Assembly: GCA_002696275.1 (NCBI GenBank)
Contig: NZRO01000052.1
Coordinates: 31,493-74,884 of the forward strand
Reading direction: 5' to 3'
Length of the DNA: 43,392 nucleotides
Source: Flavobacteriales bacterium
GTDB taxonomy: Bacteria; Bacteroidota; Bacteroidia; Flavobacteriales; BACL11
The notes beneath the pieces are model-generated. The model was not told the DNA's origin. It did no database searches and saw only the letters and a program-made list of their open reading frames with translations. Made by a program: the position numbers and the translations under genes. Positions 29,520-37,159 of the stretch are shown here, one piece after another (within the stretch, counting starts at the first letter, position 1; every line of letters begins with the position of its first letter).

Positions 29520-30271
29520 GAAAAAATATTGTAGTAGGTAATTGGAAAATGAATTTAAAAAGGAAAGAATCTTTAGAGTTGGTTGAAGAGGTGATATCTA
29601 TGCTTAAAAATAATAATGTAGAAGTTGTTTTTGCTCCTTCTTATACTTATTTATATAAAGTAAATAAAATGTGTACTGATTTAAGTTATGTACACACGGC
29701 TTCTCAGAATATTAGTAAAAATAAAAATGGAGCGTTTACTGGAGAGGTTTCTGCAGAAATGATACATTCTTTGGGTGTAAAGTATATAATTTTAGGACAT
29801 TCAGAAAGGCGAGAATATTTTAATGAAACTAATACGGATTTGAGGACTAAAGTCGATCTTTCATTATCTAATAATTTAGATGTGATATTTTGTTGTGGAG
29901 AATCATTAAAACAAAGAGAGTCTGGAGTCCATTTTGATTGGATAAAATCTCAGATTGTTGAAAGTTTATTTCATTTAACAGAAGAAGAGTTTTCAAAAAT
30001 TGTAATTGCCTATGAACCAATTTGGGCTATTGGTACAGGTGTTACCGCAAGTTCATCTCAAGCAGAAGAAATTCATGCATATATAAGATCTGTCATCTCA
30101 GATAAATATGGTGAGAATGTGTCAGCAAACTGTTCTATTCTTTATGGTGGAAGCTGTAAGCCAAATAATGCTAGAGAATTATTCTCAAAAGAAAATATTG
30201 ATGGAGGACTCATAGGAGGTGCGTCATTAGATGCAAATAGTTTTGTAGAAATTATAAAGTCATTTCAATGA
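29516..30271 (+). CDS. tpiA: Triose-phosphate isomerase
   Basis: Glycolytic TIM-barrel enzyme interconverting dihydroxyacetone phosphate and glyceraldehyde 3-phosphate. 251 residues. The substrate Asn-Lys are in VVGNWKMNLK, the electrophilic His in ILGHSERREYFNE, the catalytic Glu in AYEPIWAIGTG, and the phosphate loops in YGGSCKPNN and GGLIGGASL. It overlaps both neighbours by 4 bases (ATGA), so it is part of a tight operon with the permease and prmA. Confidence 0.97.
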   Translation: MRKNIVVGNWKMNLKRKESLELVEEVISMLKNNNVEVVFAPSYTYLYKVNKMCTDLSYVHTASQNISKNKNGAFTGEVSAEMIHSLGVKYIILGHSERREYFNETNTDLRTKVDLSLSNNLDVIFCCGESLKQRESGVHFDWIKSQIVESLFHLTEEEFSKIVIAYEPIWAIGTGVTASSSQAEEIHAYIRSVISDKYGENVSANCSILYGGSCKPNNARELFSKENIDGGLIGGASLDANSFVEIIKSFQ

Positions 30272-31092
30272 ATTACATAGAATTATCATTTGTTCTGCAA
30301 GATAAAGATTTTATCTCTGATATAGTTGCTGCTAAATTAAATGAAATTGAGTTTGAAAGTTATGTAGTAACTGAAGACGGGGTAAATGCTTATATTCAGG
30401 AAAAATTTTATAATAAAGATAAGTTGAATTTAGTTTTATCTGATTTAGAAAACTTATTCTCATTTAATTATTCTATCAAATATATAAATCAAGAAAATTG
30501 GAATTCTAATTGGGAGAAAAATTTTGAACCGGTAGAAATAAATGAGAAATGTGTTATTAGAGCACATTTTCATGAAACAGTAGGCTGCAAGTATGAGATT
30601 GTTATTACACCTAAGATGTCATTCGGAACAGGACATCATGAAACTACTTTCTTAATGATTAATGAAATGTTTTGTTTGAATTTTAAAGGGAAATCAGTTT
30701 TAGATATAGGTTGTGGAACAGGAGTATTGGCAATTCTATCTAAAATGTTAGGATCTGAAGATACTTTAGGAATTGATATTAATGAATGGTCTTATGAGAA
30801 TTCTAAAGAAAATGCTGTTTTAAACAATATAGATTCAATTGAATTTTTACTAGGGGATATTAGTAGGATAAAAGGAGATTTTGATATTGTTTTAGCTAAC
30901 ATAAATAGGAATGTTATACTTTACGATATAGATAAATATTACAAGTCAATGAAAGAAAATTCAGATTTAATTTTAAGTGGTTTTCTTTCAGATGATGTTA
31001 CATTAATTAGAGAAAAAGCAGAAAGTTTAGGGCTTTCTTTAGTTTCTCAAAAAAATAAAGATAAATGGAATTTATTACATTTTATAAAATAA
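30268..31092 (+). CDS. prmA: Ribosomal protein L11 methyltransferase
   Basis: SAM-dependent methyltransferase that trimethylates ribosomal protein L11. 274 residues: an N-terminal substrate-recognition domain (INQENWNSNWEKNFEPVEINEKCVIRAHF) followed by a class I methyltransferase domain. Motifs include MSFGTGHHETTFLMI and the SAM-binding DIGCGTGVLAILSKMLG; motif IV-like FDIVLANINRNVIL is also present. It overlaps tpiA by 4 bases and its last 28 bases overlap the start of the 1480-residue ORF. Confidence 0.95.
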   Translation: MNYIELSFVLQDKDFISDIVAAKLNEIEFESYVVTEDGVNAYIQEKFYNKDKLNLVLSDLENLFSFNYSIKYINQENWNSNWEKNFEPVEINEKCVIRAHFHETVGCKYEIVITPKMSFGTGHHETTFLMINEMFCLNFKGKSVLDIGCGTGVLAILSKMLGSEDTLGIDINEWSYENSKENAVLNNIDSIEFLLGDISRIKGDFDIVLANINRNVILYDIDKYYKSMKENSDLILSGFLSDDVTLIREKAESLGLSLVSQKNKDKWNLLHFIK

Positions 31093-34000
31093 GAAGATCT
31101 TTAGCTTTAGTTTTTATAGTTGGTTTTTCTTTTCAATCTAATTCTCAGAAAATCACTACATTCTCTGAGGAGATTGATATCTTTCTCACAGAATTAGATG
31201 TATATCTAAATAAGTCTCAAAATGATGAGTTAAGACAAATTTCTAAAAATATTTCTAAAAGTTTTAGGAAGTTTAATATATCTGTAAAAGATCAGAAAAG
31301 TATTGTAGATATTTCCAATCTAATGTTAGGGGCAAAGATGAAACCTTCACCTTATTTTAGAGACTTCTTTAGTGTAGTTTTACAGATTAGTTCTGATCCA
31401 ATGAATAAAAGTAAACTGTCTGATTGGCTTCAAGTATCTAAAAATATACTTATAAATTCAAACTCCAAAAAATTGTTAAAGTATTGTGAGTTTACTTCTT
31501 CATTTTTGTCTAATAAAACATTACGAGATAGTAAAACACTTAGATGGACAGCTGATGCAAGTTCATTTAAGTTTAAGGATGAAATGGGAACTCCATATGT
31601 AGAGTTTAATACATTATTAGATTTAAATTGTACAAATAGAAATGGTTCCATAAATATTTATAATACTACCGGTAAATATTGGATTCAGAGTCACACTTTT
31701 CAAGGCTCAAAAGGACAGGTTGATTGGAGAGAAAGATCTTGGCCCTCAGATTCTGTTTATGCGAATTTGTCAGACTATTATATAGATGTAAGGCAGACTC
31801 ATTTTAAAGCTGATTCTGTTAAGTTCTTTAATAATACACTTTTTTCAATCCCTATTATTGGTCAGTTTTCTAATAAAATTGTCTCAGGTTCTGCTACAGA
31901 ACATTTTCCTGTGTTCAAGTCTTACAAAAAGAATATTGTAATTGAAGACATCTTGCCTAATGTCGATTATAAGGGAGGATATACTTTAAGGGGTCGAGAG
32001 TTTATTGCCGATGGTAGAAAGGACGCTTCTGCAAAGATTATAATAAAGAAAAATGGTAAAAACATCTTAGTAGCTAACTCAAGTATGTTTAGTATAAAAA
32101 AGAGTGTAATTTATTCATCATCAACCTCAGTAAAAATTTATTTTGATCAAGATTCTATTTATCACCCCTCTTTACAATTTACATACGAACAATCTGAGAG
32201 AAAGTTAAAACTTTATAGAGATAAAAAGGGCCTTTCTGGTTCTCCAATATATAATAGTTATCATCAACTTACAATGGATTCAGAATTGTTAGAGTGGAAA
32301 ATTGATGAAGATAATATTTATTTAGGGTCTCTTCCAGTTGCATCAGTCTCTACAGTAAATTTTGAGTCCATTTCATCTTATAATGATCAAATGTATCATT
32401 CTTTAAGAGGGATTGATAAGGTAAATCCATTAATGCTTATACATAAGTTTGTAAAAAGAAGTGGTAAAACGAATTTTTCTTCATCTGAATTCGCGGCTTT
32501 CGCAGGTTATCCATTAGAGCAAATTCAACCATATTTAATGAATTTGGCTAACAAAGGGTTCTTATACTATAATGTAGCGACACATAGAGCTACAGTACAG
32601 GAAAAATTAAAAAATTATGTAGATGCTAGGCTTCAAAAAGGAGATTATGATGTAATTATATTTCAGTCAAAGGTTTCTAAATCAGGAAATAACATGCTTG
32701 TAAATTCTTCGTTAAATCTAAATACAAAGGATTTGAATATTCTAGGTGTAAATTTTGTGTCTCTAAGCGATTCTCAGAAAGTATATATTCAACCATATGG
32801 AGGAAAAGTAAGTGTTAAGAAGAATAGAGATTTTGATTTTTCTGGTAGAATTTCTGCTGGAAGAGGTAGGTTTGTGTTGTATGGTAAGGACTTTAATTTT
32901 AAATATGATGATTTTAAGATTGACTTAAATAAAATTGATTCCGTACAGTTAGCAGTTCCGATTATACCAATACAAAGAGATGATTATGGGAATGAAAAGT
33001 TAGTCAGAATTAAAACAGTTATTCAGGCAGTTACTGGTGATTTGAAAATAGATGATCCTAATAATAAATCTGGATTAAAAAAGGATAGTTTTCCAGAGTA
33101 CCCAATATTTAAGAGTTTTGATGACTCTTATGTGTATTATGATAAGCCTTCTACATTTGGGGGAGTTTATAATAGAGAAAAGTTTTCATTTCATTTAGAT
33201 ACTTTTGAAATTGATAGTTTAGAAAGTTTTGCGGGAAAAGGATTGAGATTTCCTGGAACATTTGAGTCTGCAGATATATTTCCTGTTTTTCCAGATACAT
33301 TAACCATGATGGATGACTATTCTCTTGGTTTTATAAGGGAAACTCCAGTTCAAGGTTTTCCATTGTATGGAGGAAAAGCGAAGTATAATAATAAGATATA
33401 TTTGAGTAATGAAGGATTAAAAGGAGATGGAGTGTTAGAATACCTAACATCTAGTACAAAATCTAATGAAATCTATTTTTTCCCTGATTCTATAGCATTA
33501 TTTACACAAGAATTTGTACTAAATAAGGTAAATGAGGGTATTGAATTTCCTCAGGTAGAAAATTCAGAAACTTTTGGATTGTATGAGCCATATAATGAAA
33601 GATATAGGGTTCATAAATTAAAATCAGATTTTAATTTTTATGAAAACCAAGCAGAATTTAACGGAAATATAGTTTTAAAACCAACAGGCCTTACAGGTAG
33701 AGGTATTATGAATTTAGAGAGTTCTAAGATGGAATCCGATTTATTTACATATAATGCAAATTGGTTTGGTGCTGACACAGCTGATTTATCGGTATTTACA
33801 GATTTGGGAGGAATTGCATTTAAATCAAATGATTTAAAAACTCATATAGATTTATCTAGTAGGACTGGAGATTTTTTTTCTAACGGAAAAGGTTCGTTTG
33901 TAGAACTCCCTGCGAATGAATATATATGCTACATTGATATGTTGCATTGGGATATGGACAAACAAATGCTGACATTAGGAGATCAAGATCAGAATTCCAA

Positions 34001-35507
34001 AGGATCTAAGTTTATTTCTGTTCACCCAGAACAGGATTCTCTTTCTTTTGTTGCGAAAACCTCTACCTATAACTTAAGAGATAATGTAATCAATGTTAAT
34101 GGTGTGAATGATATTTTAGTTGCAGATGTAATAATCTATCCATCAAAGGGTTTTGTTGTAGAAAAAGGTGCATTTATACCTACTATTTCAGATGCGAGAA
34201 TTCTTGCTAATAATAGTACTCAATATCATCAGTTTACTAATGCAAGTGTCAATATTGATGGGGGTAAAAAATATACAGCAAGTGGAGATTATACCTATAA
34301 AGACGATCTTGGTGAAGAACAGCGTATTTTCTTTAGTGATATTTCAGTTAATGATGCAAAATCTACTATTGGAAGAGGAGAAGTAGATAACGCGGAACCA
34401 TTTAAAATAGGTTCTAAATTTTTATTTAAAGGGACTGTGAATCTAAAAGCATCACACCGATTGTTAACATTTGATGGTTTTTTCAAGATGAATAGTAATT
34501 GTAATTTGATAAAGGAAGAGTGGGTTGCTTTTTCTTCAGAAATAAATCCTAAACGAATTCAATTTAAGTTAGATTCTGAGTTAAGGAATGATGAAGGTGA
34601 TAGATTAGCTACTGGGATTTTAATGAATTTAGATTCAACTCATATGTATACATCATTTTTGAGTTTAAAGGAAAGACCAATTGATGTAGAAATAATAAGT
34701 GCAAACACCTATTTAAGTTATGATAAAAGAACTTCATCATTCATAATTCAGGGAGAGGATTCTATCTCTAATATATTTACATTAAATGAGAATAATTGTA
34801 AGTCTCAAGCAGAAGGAGTTATGGATATTAATTTGGATTATGGTCAATTAAAAGTTAAAAGTATTGGATTTGCTGATAGGGATGAGAAAAATAATAAAAC
34901 AGAGTTTCAAATGTTTTTAATGCTTGATTTTATGTTTAATAAAGAAGCTCTGTCTATTATGGCTGAAAATATATTTGAAGCTTATGGTGTAACTGATTTC
35001 ACTTTTGGAGAGTTTTACAGTAGAACACTTGCTCGTTTAGTAGGAAAGTCTAGATCAGAAGAATTGATTATTGACATTGAAGCTTTAGATGAATTTAAAG
35101 ATTTTCCAAATGAGTTGAATAAGACATTATGCTTTACGGATATAACTTTGGTTTGGAGCGACAAACATCAGGCTTACATAAATAAGGGAAAAATTGGTGT
35201 TGGTAACATTTATGATAGACAGTTAAATTCTGTAATGGATGGTTGGGTAAGATTAAGTAAAAAGAATGGAAATGATGTTTTGAATATTTTACTTAAAACA
35301 GAATATGGAGATGTATATTTCTTTGAGTATAAAAATAATGTGATGTTTTCTTATTCAACAAATGATGATTATAATAATATACTCATAAATATGAAGGCAA
35401 AAAATAGAAGAGCGGATGAGGGTAAGGGAAAGCCTCCATATCGATATGTGTATTGCTCTGAAGATAAAATGGAGCAATTTGATCGAGAAATTCGTAAAAT
35501 AGATTAA
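31065..35507 (+). CDS. Very large secreted hypothetical protein (1480 aa)
   Basis: Not assigned to a family. MEFITFYKIRRSLALVFIVGFSFQSNSQ forms a signal peptide, which supports the start at 31065 despite a 28-base overlap with prmA. After a helical region (about 30-150) most of the protein is beta-rich and repetitive in character: recurrent pieces such as YTLRGREFIADGRKDASAKIIIKKNGK, FDFSGRISAGRGRFVLYGKDFNFKYDDFKI, LSNEGLKGDGVLEYL and GNIVLKPTGLTGRGIMNLESSKM. This recalls the beta-solenoid or jelly-roll style of periplasmic lipid-transport (AsmA- or OstA-like) proteins, but that is a visual resemblance only. No membrane helix, lipobox or C-terminal sorting signal is obvious. It follows the prmA operon and precedes plsY by 22 bases. 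Confidence 0.8.
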   Translation: MEFITFYKIRRSLALVFIVGFSFQSNSQKITTFSEEIDIFLTELDVYLNKSQNDELRQISKNISKSFRKFNISVKDQKSIVDISNLMLGAKMKPSPYFRDFFSVVLQISSDPMNKSKLSDWLQVSKNILINSNSKKLLKYCEFTSSFLSNKTLRDSKTLRWTADASSFKFKDEMGTPYVEFNTLLDLNCTNRNGSINIYNTTGKYWIQSHTFQGSKGQVDWRERSWPSDSVYANLSDYYIDVRQTHFKADSVKFFNNTLFSIPIIGQFSNKIVSGSATEHFPVFKSYKKNIVIEDILPNVDYKGGYTLRGREFIADGRKDASAKIIIKKNGKNILVANSSMFSIKKSVIYSSSTSVKIYFDQDSIYHPSLQFTYEQSERKLKLYRDKKGLSGSPIYNSYHQLTMDSELLEWKIDEDNIYLGSLPVASVSTVNFESISSYNDQMYHSLRGIDKVNPLMLIHKFVKRSGKTNFSSSEFAAFAGYPLEQIQPYLMNLANKGFLYYNVATHRATVQEKLKNYVDARLQKGDYDVIIFQSKVSKSGNNMLVNSSLNLNTKDLNILGVNFVSLSDSQKVYIQPYGGKVSVKKNRDFDFSGRISAGRGRFVLYGKDFNFKYDDFKIDLNKIDSVQLAVPIIPIQRDDYGNEKLVRIKTVIQAVTGDLKIDDPNNKSGLKKDSFPEYPIFKSFDDSYVYYDKPSTFGGVYNREKFSFHLDTFEIDSLESFAGKGLRFPGTFESADIFPVFPDTLTMMDDYSLGFIRETPVQGFPLYGGKAKYNNKIYLSNEGLKGDGVLEYLTSSTKSNEIYFFPDSIALFTQEFVLNKVNEGIEFPQVENSETFGLYEPYNERYRVHKLKSDFNFYENQAEFNGNIVLKPTGLTGRGIMNLESSKMESDLFTYNANWFGADTADLSVFTDLGGIAFKSNDLKTHIDLSSRTGDFFSNGKGSFVELPANEYICYIDMLHWDMDKQMLTLGDQDQNSKGSKFISVHPEQDSLSFVAKTSTYNLRDNVINVNGVNDILVADVIIYPSKGFVVEKGAFIPTISDARILANNSTQYHQFTNASVNIDGGKKYTASGDYTYKDDLGEEQRIFFSDISVNDAKSTIGRGEVDNAEPFKIGSKFLFKGTVNLKASHRLLTFDGFFKMNSNCNLIKEEWVAFSSEINPKRIQFKLDSELRNDEGDRLATGILMNLDSTHMYTSFLSLKERPIDVEIISANTYLSYDKRTSSFIIQGEDSISNIFTLNENNCKSQAEGVMDINLDYGQLKVKSIGFADRDEKNNKTEFQMFLMLDFMFNKEALSIMAENIFEAYGVTDFTFGEFYSRTLARLVGKSRSEELIIDIEALDEFKDFPNELNKTLCFTDITLVWSDKHQAYINKGKIGVGNIYDRQLNSVMDGWVRLSKKNGNDVLNILLKTEYGDVYFFEYKNNVMFSYSTNDDYNNILINMKAKNRRADEGKGKPPYRYVYCSEDKMEQFDREIRKID

Positions 35508-35511
35508 TTGT

Positions 35512-35519
35512 TATATTCG
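35512..35519 (+). promoter_or_regulatory. -7-like box of plsY promoter
   Basis: TATATTCG differs from TAnnTTTG at one position and ends 10 bases before the ATG at 35530, in the short gap after the 1480-residue gene. Confidence 0.4.
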
Positions 35520-35529
35520 CAAACTCTAA

Positions 35530-36183
35530 ATGATTAATCCAGAACATATATTATTCTTATTCTTAGCCTATCTCACGGGTTCTTTTCCTTCTGCGGTATG
35601 GATTGGAAAAACATTTTATAATAAAGATGTTCGGGAGTATGGCAGTGGAAATGCGGGAGCGACTAATACATTTAGAGTATTAGGCAAAAGAGCCGGAATT
35701 CCAGTGTTGATAATGGATGTTTTTAAAGGGTGGGTTTCAGTAAATTATATCATGTTTGTTTCAAGTGGTTGCAATCCATTTACTGAAACAGTTACGGCAT
35801 CACAATTTGAGATTCAGTTAGCTTTTGGTATCGCTGCAGTTGTTGGTCATTTGTTTCCAATATATACCGGATTTAGAGGAGGAAAAGGGGTCGCAACATT
35901 ATTAGGATTATTGATTGGATTAAGTCCGTTAGCTGCTTTAGCTTCAATGATGGTATTTGTAATTGTGTTTTTTGTTAGTAAATATGTTTCATTAGGGTCT
36001 ATTTTAGCGTCTATAGCCTTTCCTTTAGTAGTTTTTTTTGTTTTAGAAAATACAGATTTAAACTCTTCTTTAGAAATATTCTCTATTTTTGTGCCAATTT
36101 TAACGTTAATAACTCATCAAAAAAATATTGAAAGATTGATTAGGGGAGAGGAAAATAAAACTAAATTTAGAGAAAAGAAATAA
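35530..36183 (+). CDS. plsY: Acyl-phosphate:glycerol-3-phosphate acyltransferase
   Basis: Inner-membrane enzyme that transfers an acyl group from acyl phosphate to glycerol 3-phosphate, the first step of phospholipid synthesis. 217 residues with about five to six membrane helices. The three PlsY motifs are seen: GSFPSAVWIGKTFYNKDVREYGSGNAGATNTFRVLG, GHLFPIYTGFRGGKGVATLLG, and a C-terminal ITHQKNIERLIRGEENK. Length is normal. clpS starts 3 bases after the stop, so the two genes are probably co-transcribed. Confidence 0.95.
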   Translation: MINPEHILFLFLAYLTGSFPSAVWIGKTFYNKDVREYGSGNAGATNTFRVLGKRAGIPVLIMDVFKGWVSVNYIMFVSSGCNPFTETVTASQFEIQLAFGIAAVVGHLFPIYTGFRGGKGVATLLGLLIGLSPLAALASMMVFVIVFFVSKYVSLGSILASIAFPLVVFFVLENTDLNSSLEIFSIFVPILTLITHQKNIERLIRGEENKTKFREKK

Positions 36184-36186
36184 ACT

Positions 36187-36456
36187 ATGGACTACACACA
36201 TGAATTCCCTTATCACAAAAGAAAGACTGATGTAAGAAAAACATCTTTGATTTTACTAAATGATGATGTAAATGATTTTGATTATGTTATAGATTGTTTA
36301 GTCTTGGTTTGTAGTCACACTCCTATTCAAGCAGAACAGTCGGCTGTAATTACACACTATACTGGTAGATGTGTTATAAAAGAAGGTTCGTTTTTAGATT
36401 TAATGAATTTAAAGAAAGATTTATCTTTATATGGTCTTAATTTAGAAATAAGATAA
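36187..36456 (+). CDS. clpS: ATP-dependent Clp protease adaptor ClpS
   Basis: Adaptor that delivers N-degron substrates to the Clp ATPase. 89 residues with a short N-terminal extension (about 17 aa) and the ClpS core: SLILLNDDVNDFDYVIDCLVLVCSHTPIQAEQSAVITHYTGRCVIKEG. The pocket residues Asn25-Asp26-Asp27 and His57, corresponding to the N-terminal-amine-binding Asn/Asp and His of characterised ClpS, are present. It lacks the MeeV-like methionine cluster after NDD seen in proteobacterial forms (here VNDFDYV), as in other Bacteroidota. It is followed by the tRNA-Arg. Confidence 0.92.
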   Translation: MDYTHEFPYHKRKTDVRKTSLILLNDDVNDFDYVIDCLVLVCSHTPIQAEQSAVITHYTGRCVIKEGSFLDLMNLKKDLSLYGLNLEIR

Positions 36457-36502
36457 AAGAAATTCTTAACTTATTTTATACTCTCTTTATTATTGCTTTA
36501 AA

Positions 36503-36510
36503 TATATTTG
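36503..36510 (+). promoter_or_regulatory. -7 box of tRNA-Arg promoter
   Basis: TATATTTG is an exact TAnnTTTG match ending 10 bases before the mature tRNA 5' end at 36521. It would give a very short 5' leader. Confidence 0.6.
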
Positions 36511-36520
36511 TAGAAATTTT

Positions 36521-36594
36521 GGCTCTGTAGCTTAACTGGATAGAGCACCTGACTACGGATCAGGAGGTTAGGGGTTCGAATCCCTTCAGAGTCA
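36521..36594 (+). tRNA. tRNA-Arg (anticodon ACG)
   Basis: 74 nt that folds as a complete cloverleaf. Acceptor stem GGCTCTG/CAGAGTC with one G-U, D stem GCTT/GAGC, anticodon stem CCTGA/TCAGG around the loop CTACGGA (anticodon ACG, read as ICG), variable loop AGGTT and T arm AGGGG-TTCGAAT-CCCTT. The discriminator is A. CCA is not encoded (CT follows), so it must be added enzymatically. A near-copy of the 3' end occurs about 300 bases downstream. Confidence 0.96.
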
Positions 36595-36599
36595 CTATT
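36585..36599 (+). repeat. Direct repeat copy 1 (tRNA-Arg 3' end)
   Basis: TTCAGAGTCACTATT covers the 3' acceptor strand of the tRNA plus 5 flanking bases. It matches TTCAGAGTCAATATT at 36883-36897 at 14 of 15 positions in the same orientation. Confidence 0.5.
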
Positions 36600-36882
36600 T
36601 ATTTTCTAATTTCTATTAATCTTATCTAGTAACTTTAATTTCTTATTATTTGTGTAGGCTCCCTAGACATAATTATATATTACTTTTTAGTTTACTGTCG
36701 TCAATTAGATGAAAAATAATCAATAATAAAATTATTATATTTCTTTTTGAACTTTTTTCTTTTCCAAAGGTTCAAGTTATAAATAATTTAGTAAATATGG
36801 AAAAAATCAACAAAAATGAAATTTTTTTTCTCTTTGTAATCTTACTTACTTATAGATGAAAGATATAAAGGAGATAGAGAGT

Positions 36883-36897
36883 TTCAGAGTCAATATT
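36883..36897 (+). repeat. Direct repeat copy 2 (tRNA 3'-end-like, possible att remnant)
   Basis: TTCAGAGTCAATATT repeats the tRNA-Arg 3' end and flank with one mismatch, 298 bp downstream. No integrase gene remains between or next to the copies. Confidence 0.45.
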
Positions 36898-36918
36898 ATT
36901 CTTTCTTTTAAATAGAAA

Positions 36919-36962
36919 ATACTATAATAGCGATTGAAATTACTATAATTTCAGCTATGTAT
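36919..36962 (+). repeat. Imperfect inverted repeat with 8-bp and 5-bp stems
   Basis: The core TGAAATTA-CTA-TAATTTCA (36935-36953) is a perfect 8-bp stem with a 3-base loop. Outside a 3-base bulge (GAT) a second stem ATAGC/GCTAT forms, and beyond a 4-base bulge ATAC/GTAT can pair. There is no U-tract, so it is not a standard terminator. Confidence 0.5.
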
Positions 36963-37128
36963 TCCGATAATTTAAATTTCATATCTATATAAATTTCATA
37001 ATTTCTGATGTAAATATATATAGAAATCACTTTTTTTGATTTGTATTAAGATAAAGAAATTAAGAAAACCTTGTTAACAAACAGCATAAAGAGAGTGCAA
37101 TCTATCAGAAAATAGTAGGTTTTAATAT

Positions 37129-37136
37129 TAAATTTG
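37129..37136 (+). promoter_or_regulatory. -7 box of the OmpA-CotH operon promoter
   Basis: TAAATTTG is an exact TAnnTTTG match ending 23 bases before the ATG at 37160. Confidence 0.58.
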
Positions 37137-37159
37137 TAATAATCAAAAAATCTTCAATC

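Larger units (their letters stand above)
36595..37159 (+). other. Gene-free 565-bp spacer between tRNA-Arg and the OmpA gene
   Basis: Very AT-rich. I see no credible protein-coding gene: the longest plausible reading frame is a 20-codon one at 36797-36859. It contains the second copy of the tRNA 3'-end repeat (36883-36897), a long imperfect inverted repeat (36919-36962) and the promoter box of the OmpA gene (37129-37136). It could be the footprint of a lost mobile element or hold an unrecognised RNA. Confidence 0.6.

Noticed and set aside
36797-36859. 20-codon reading frame MEKINKNEIFFLFVILLTYR in the tRNA-OmpA spacer
   Set aside because: Short and hydrophobic, as expected by chance in AT-rich DNA; no promoter box directly upstream and nothing recognisable in the sequence.
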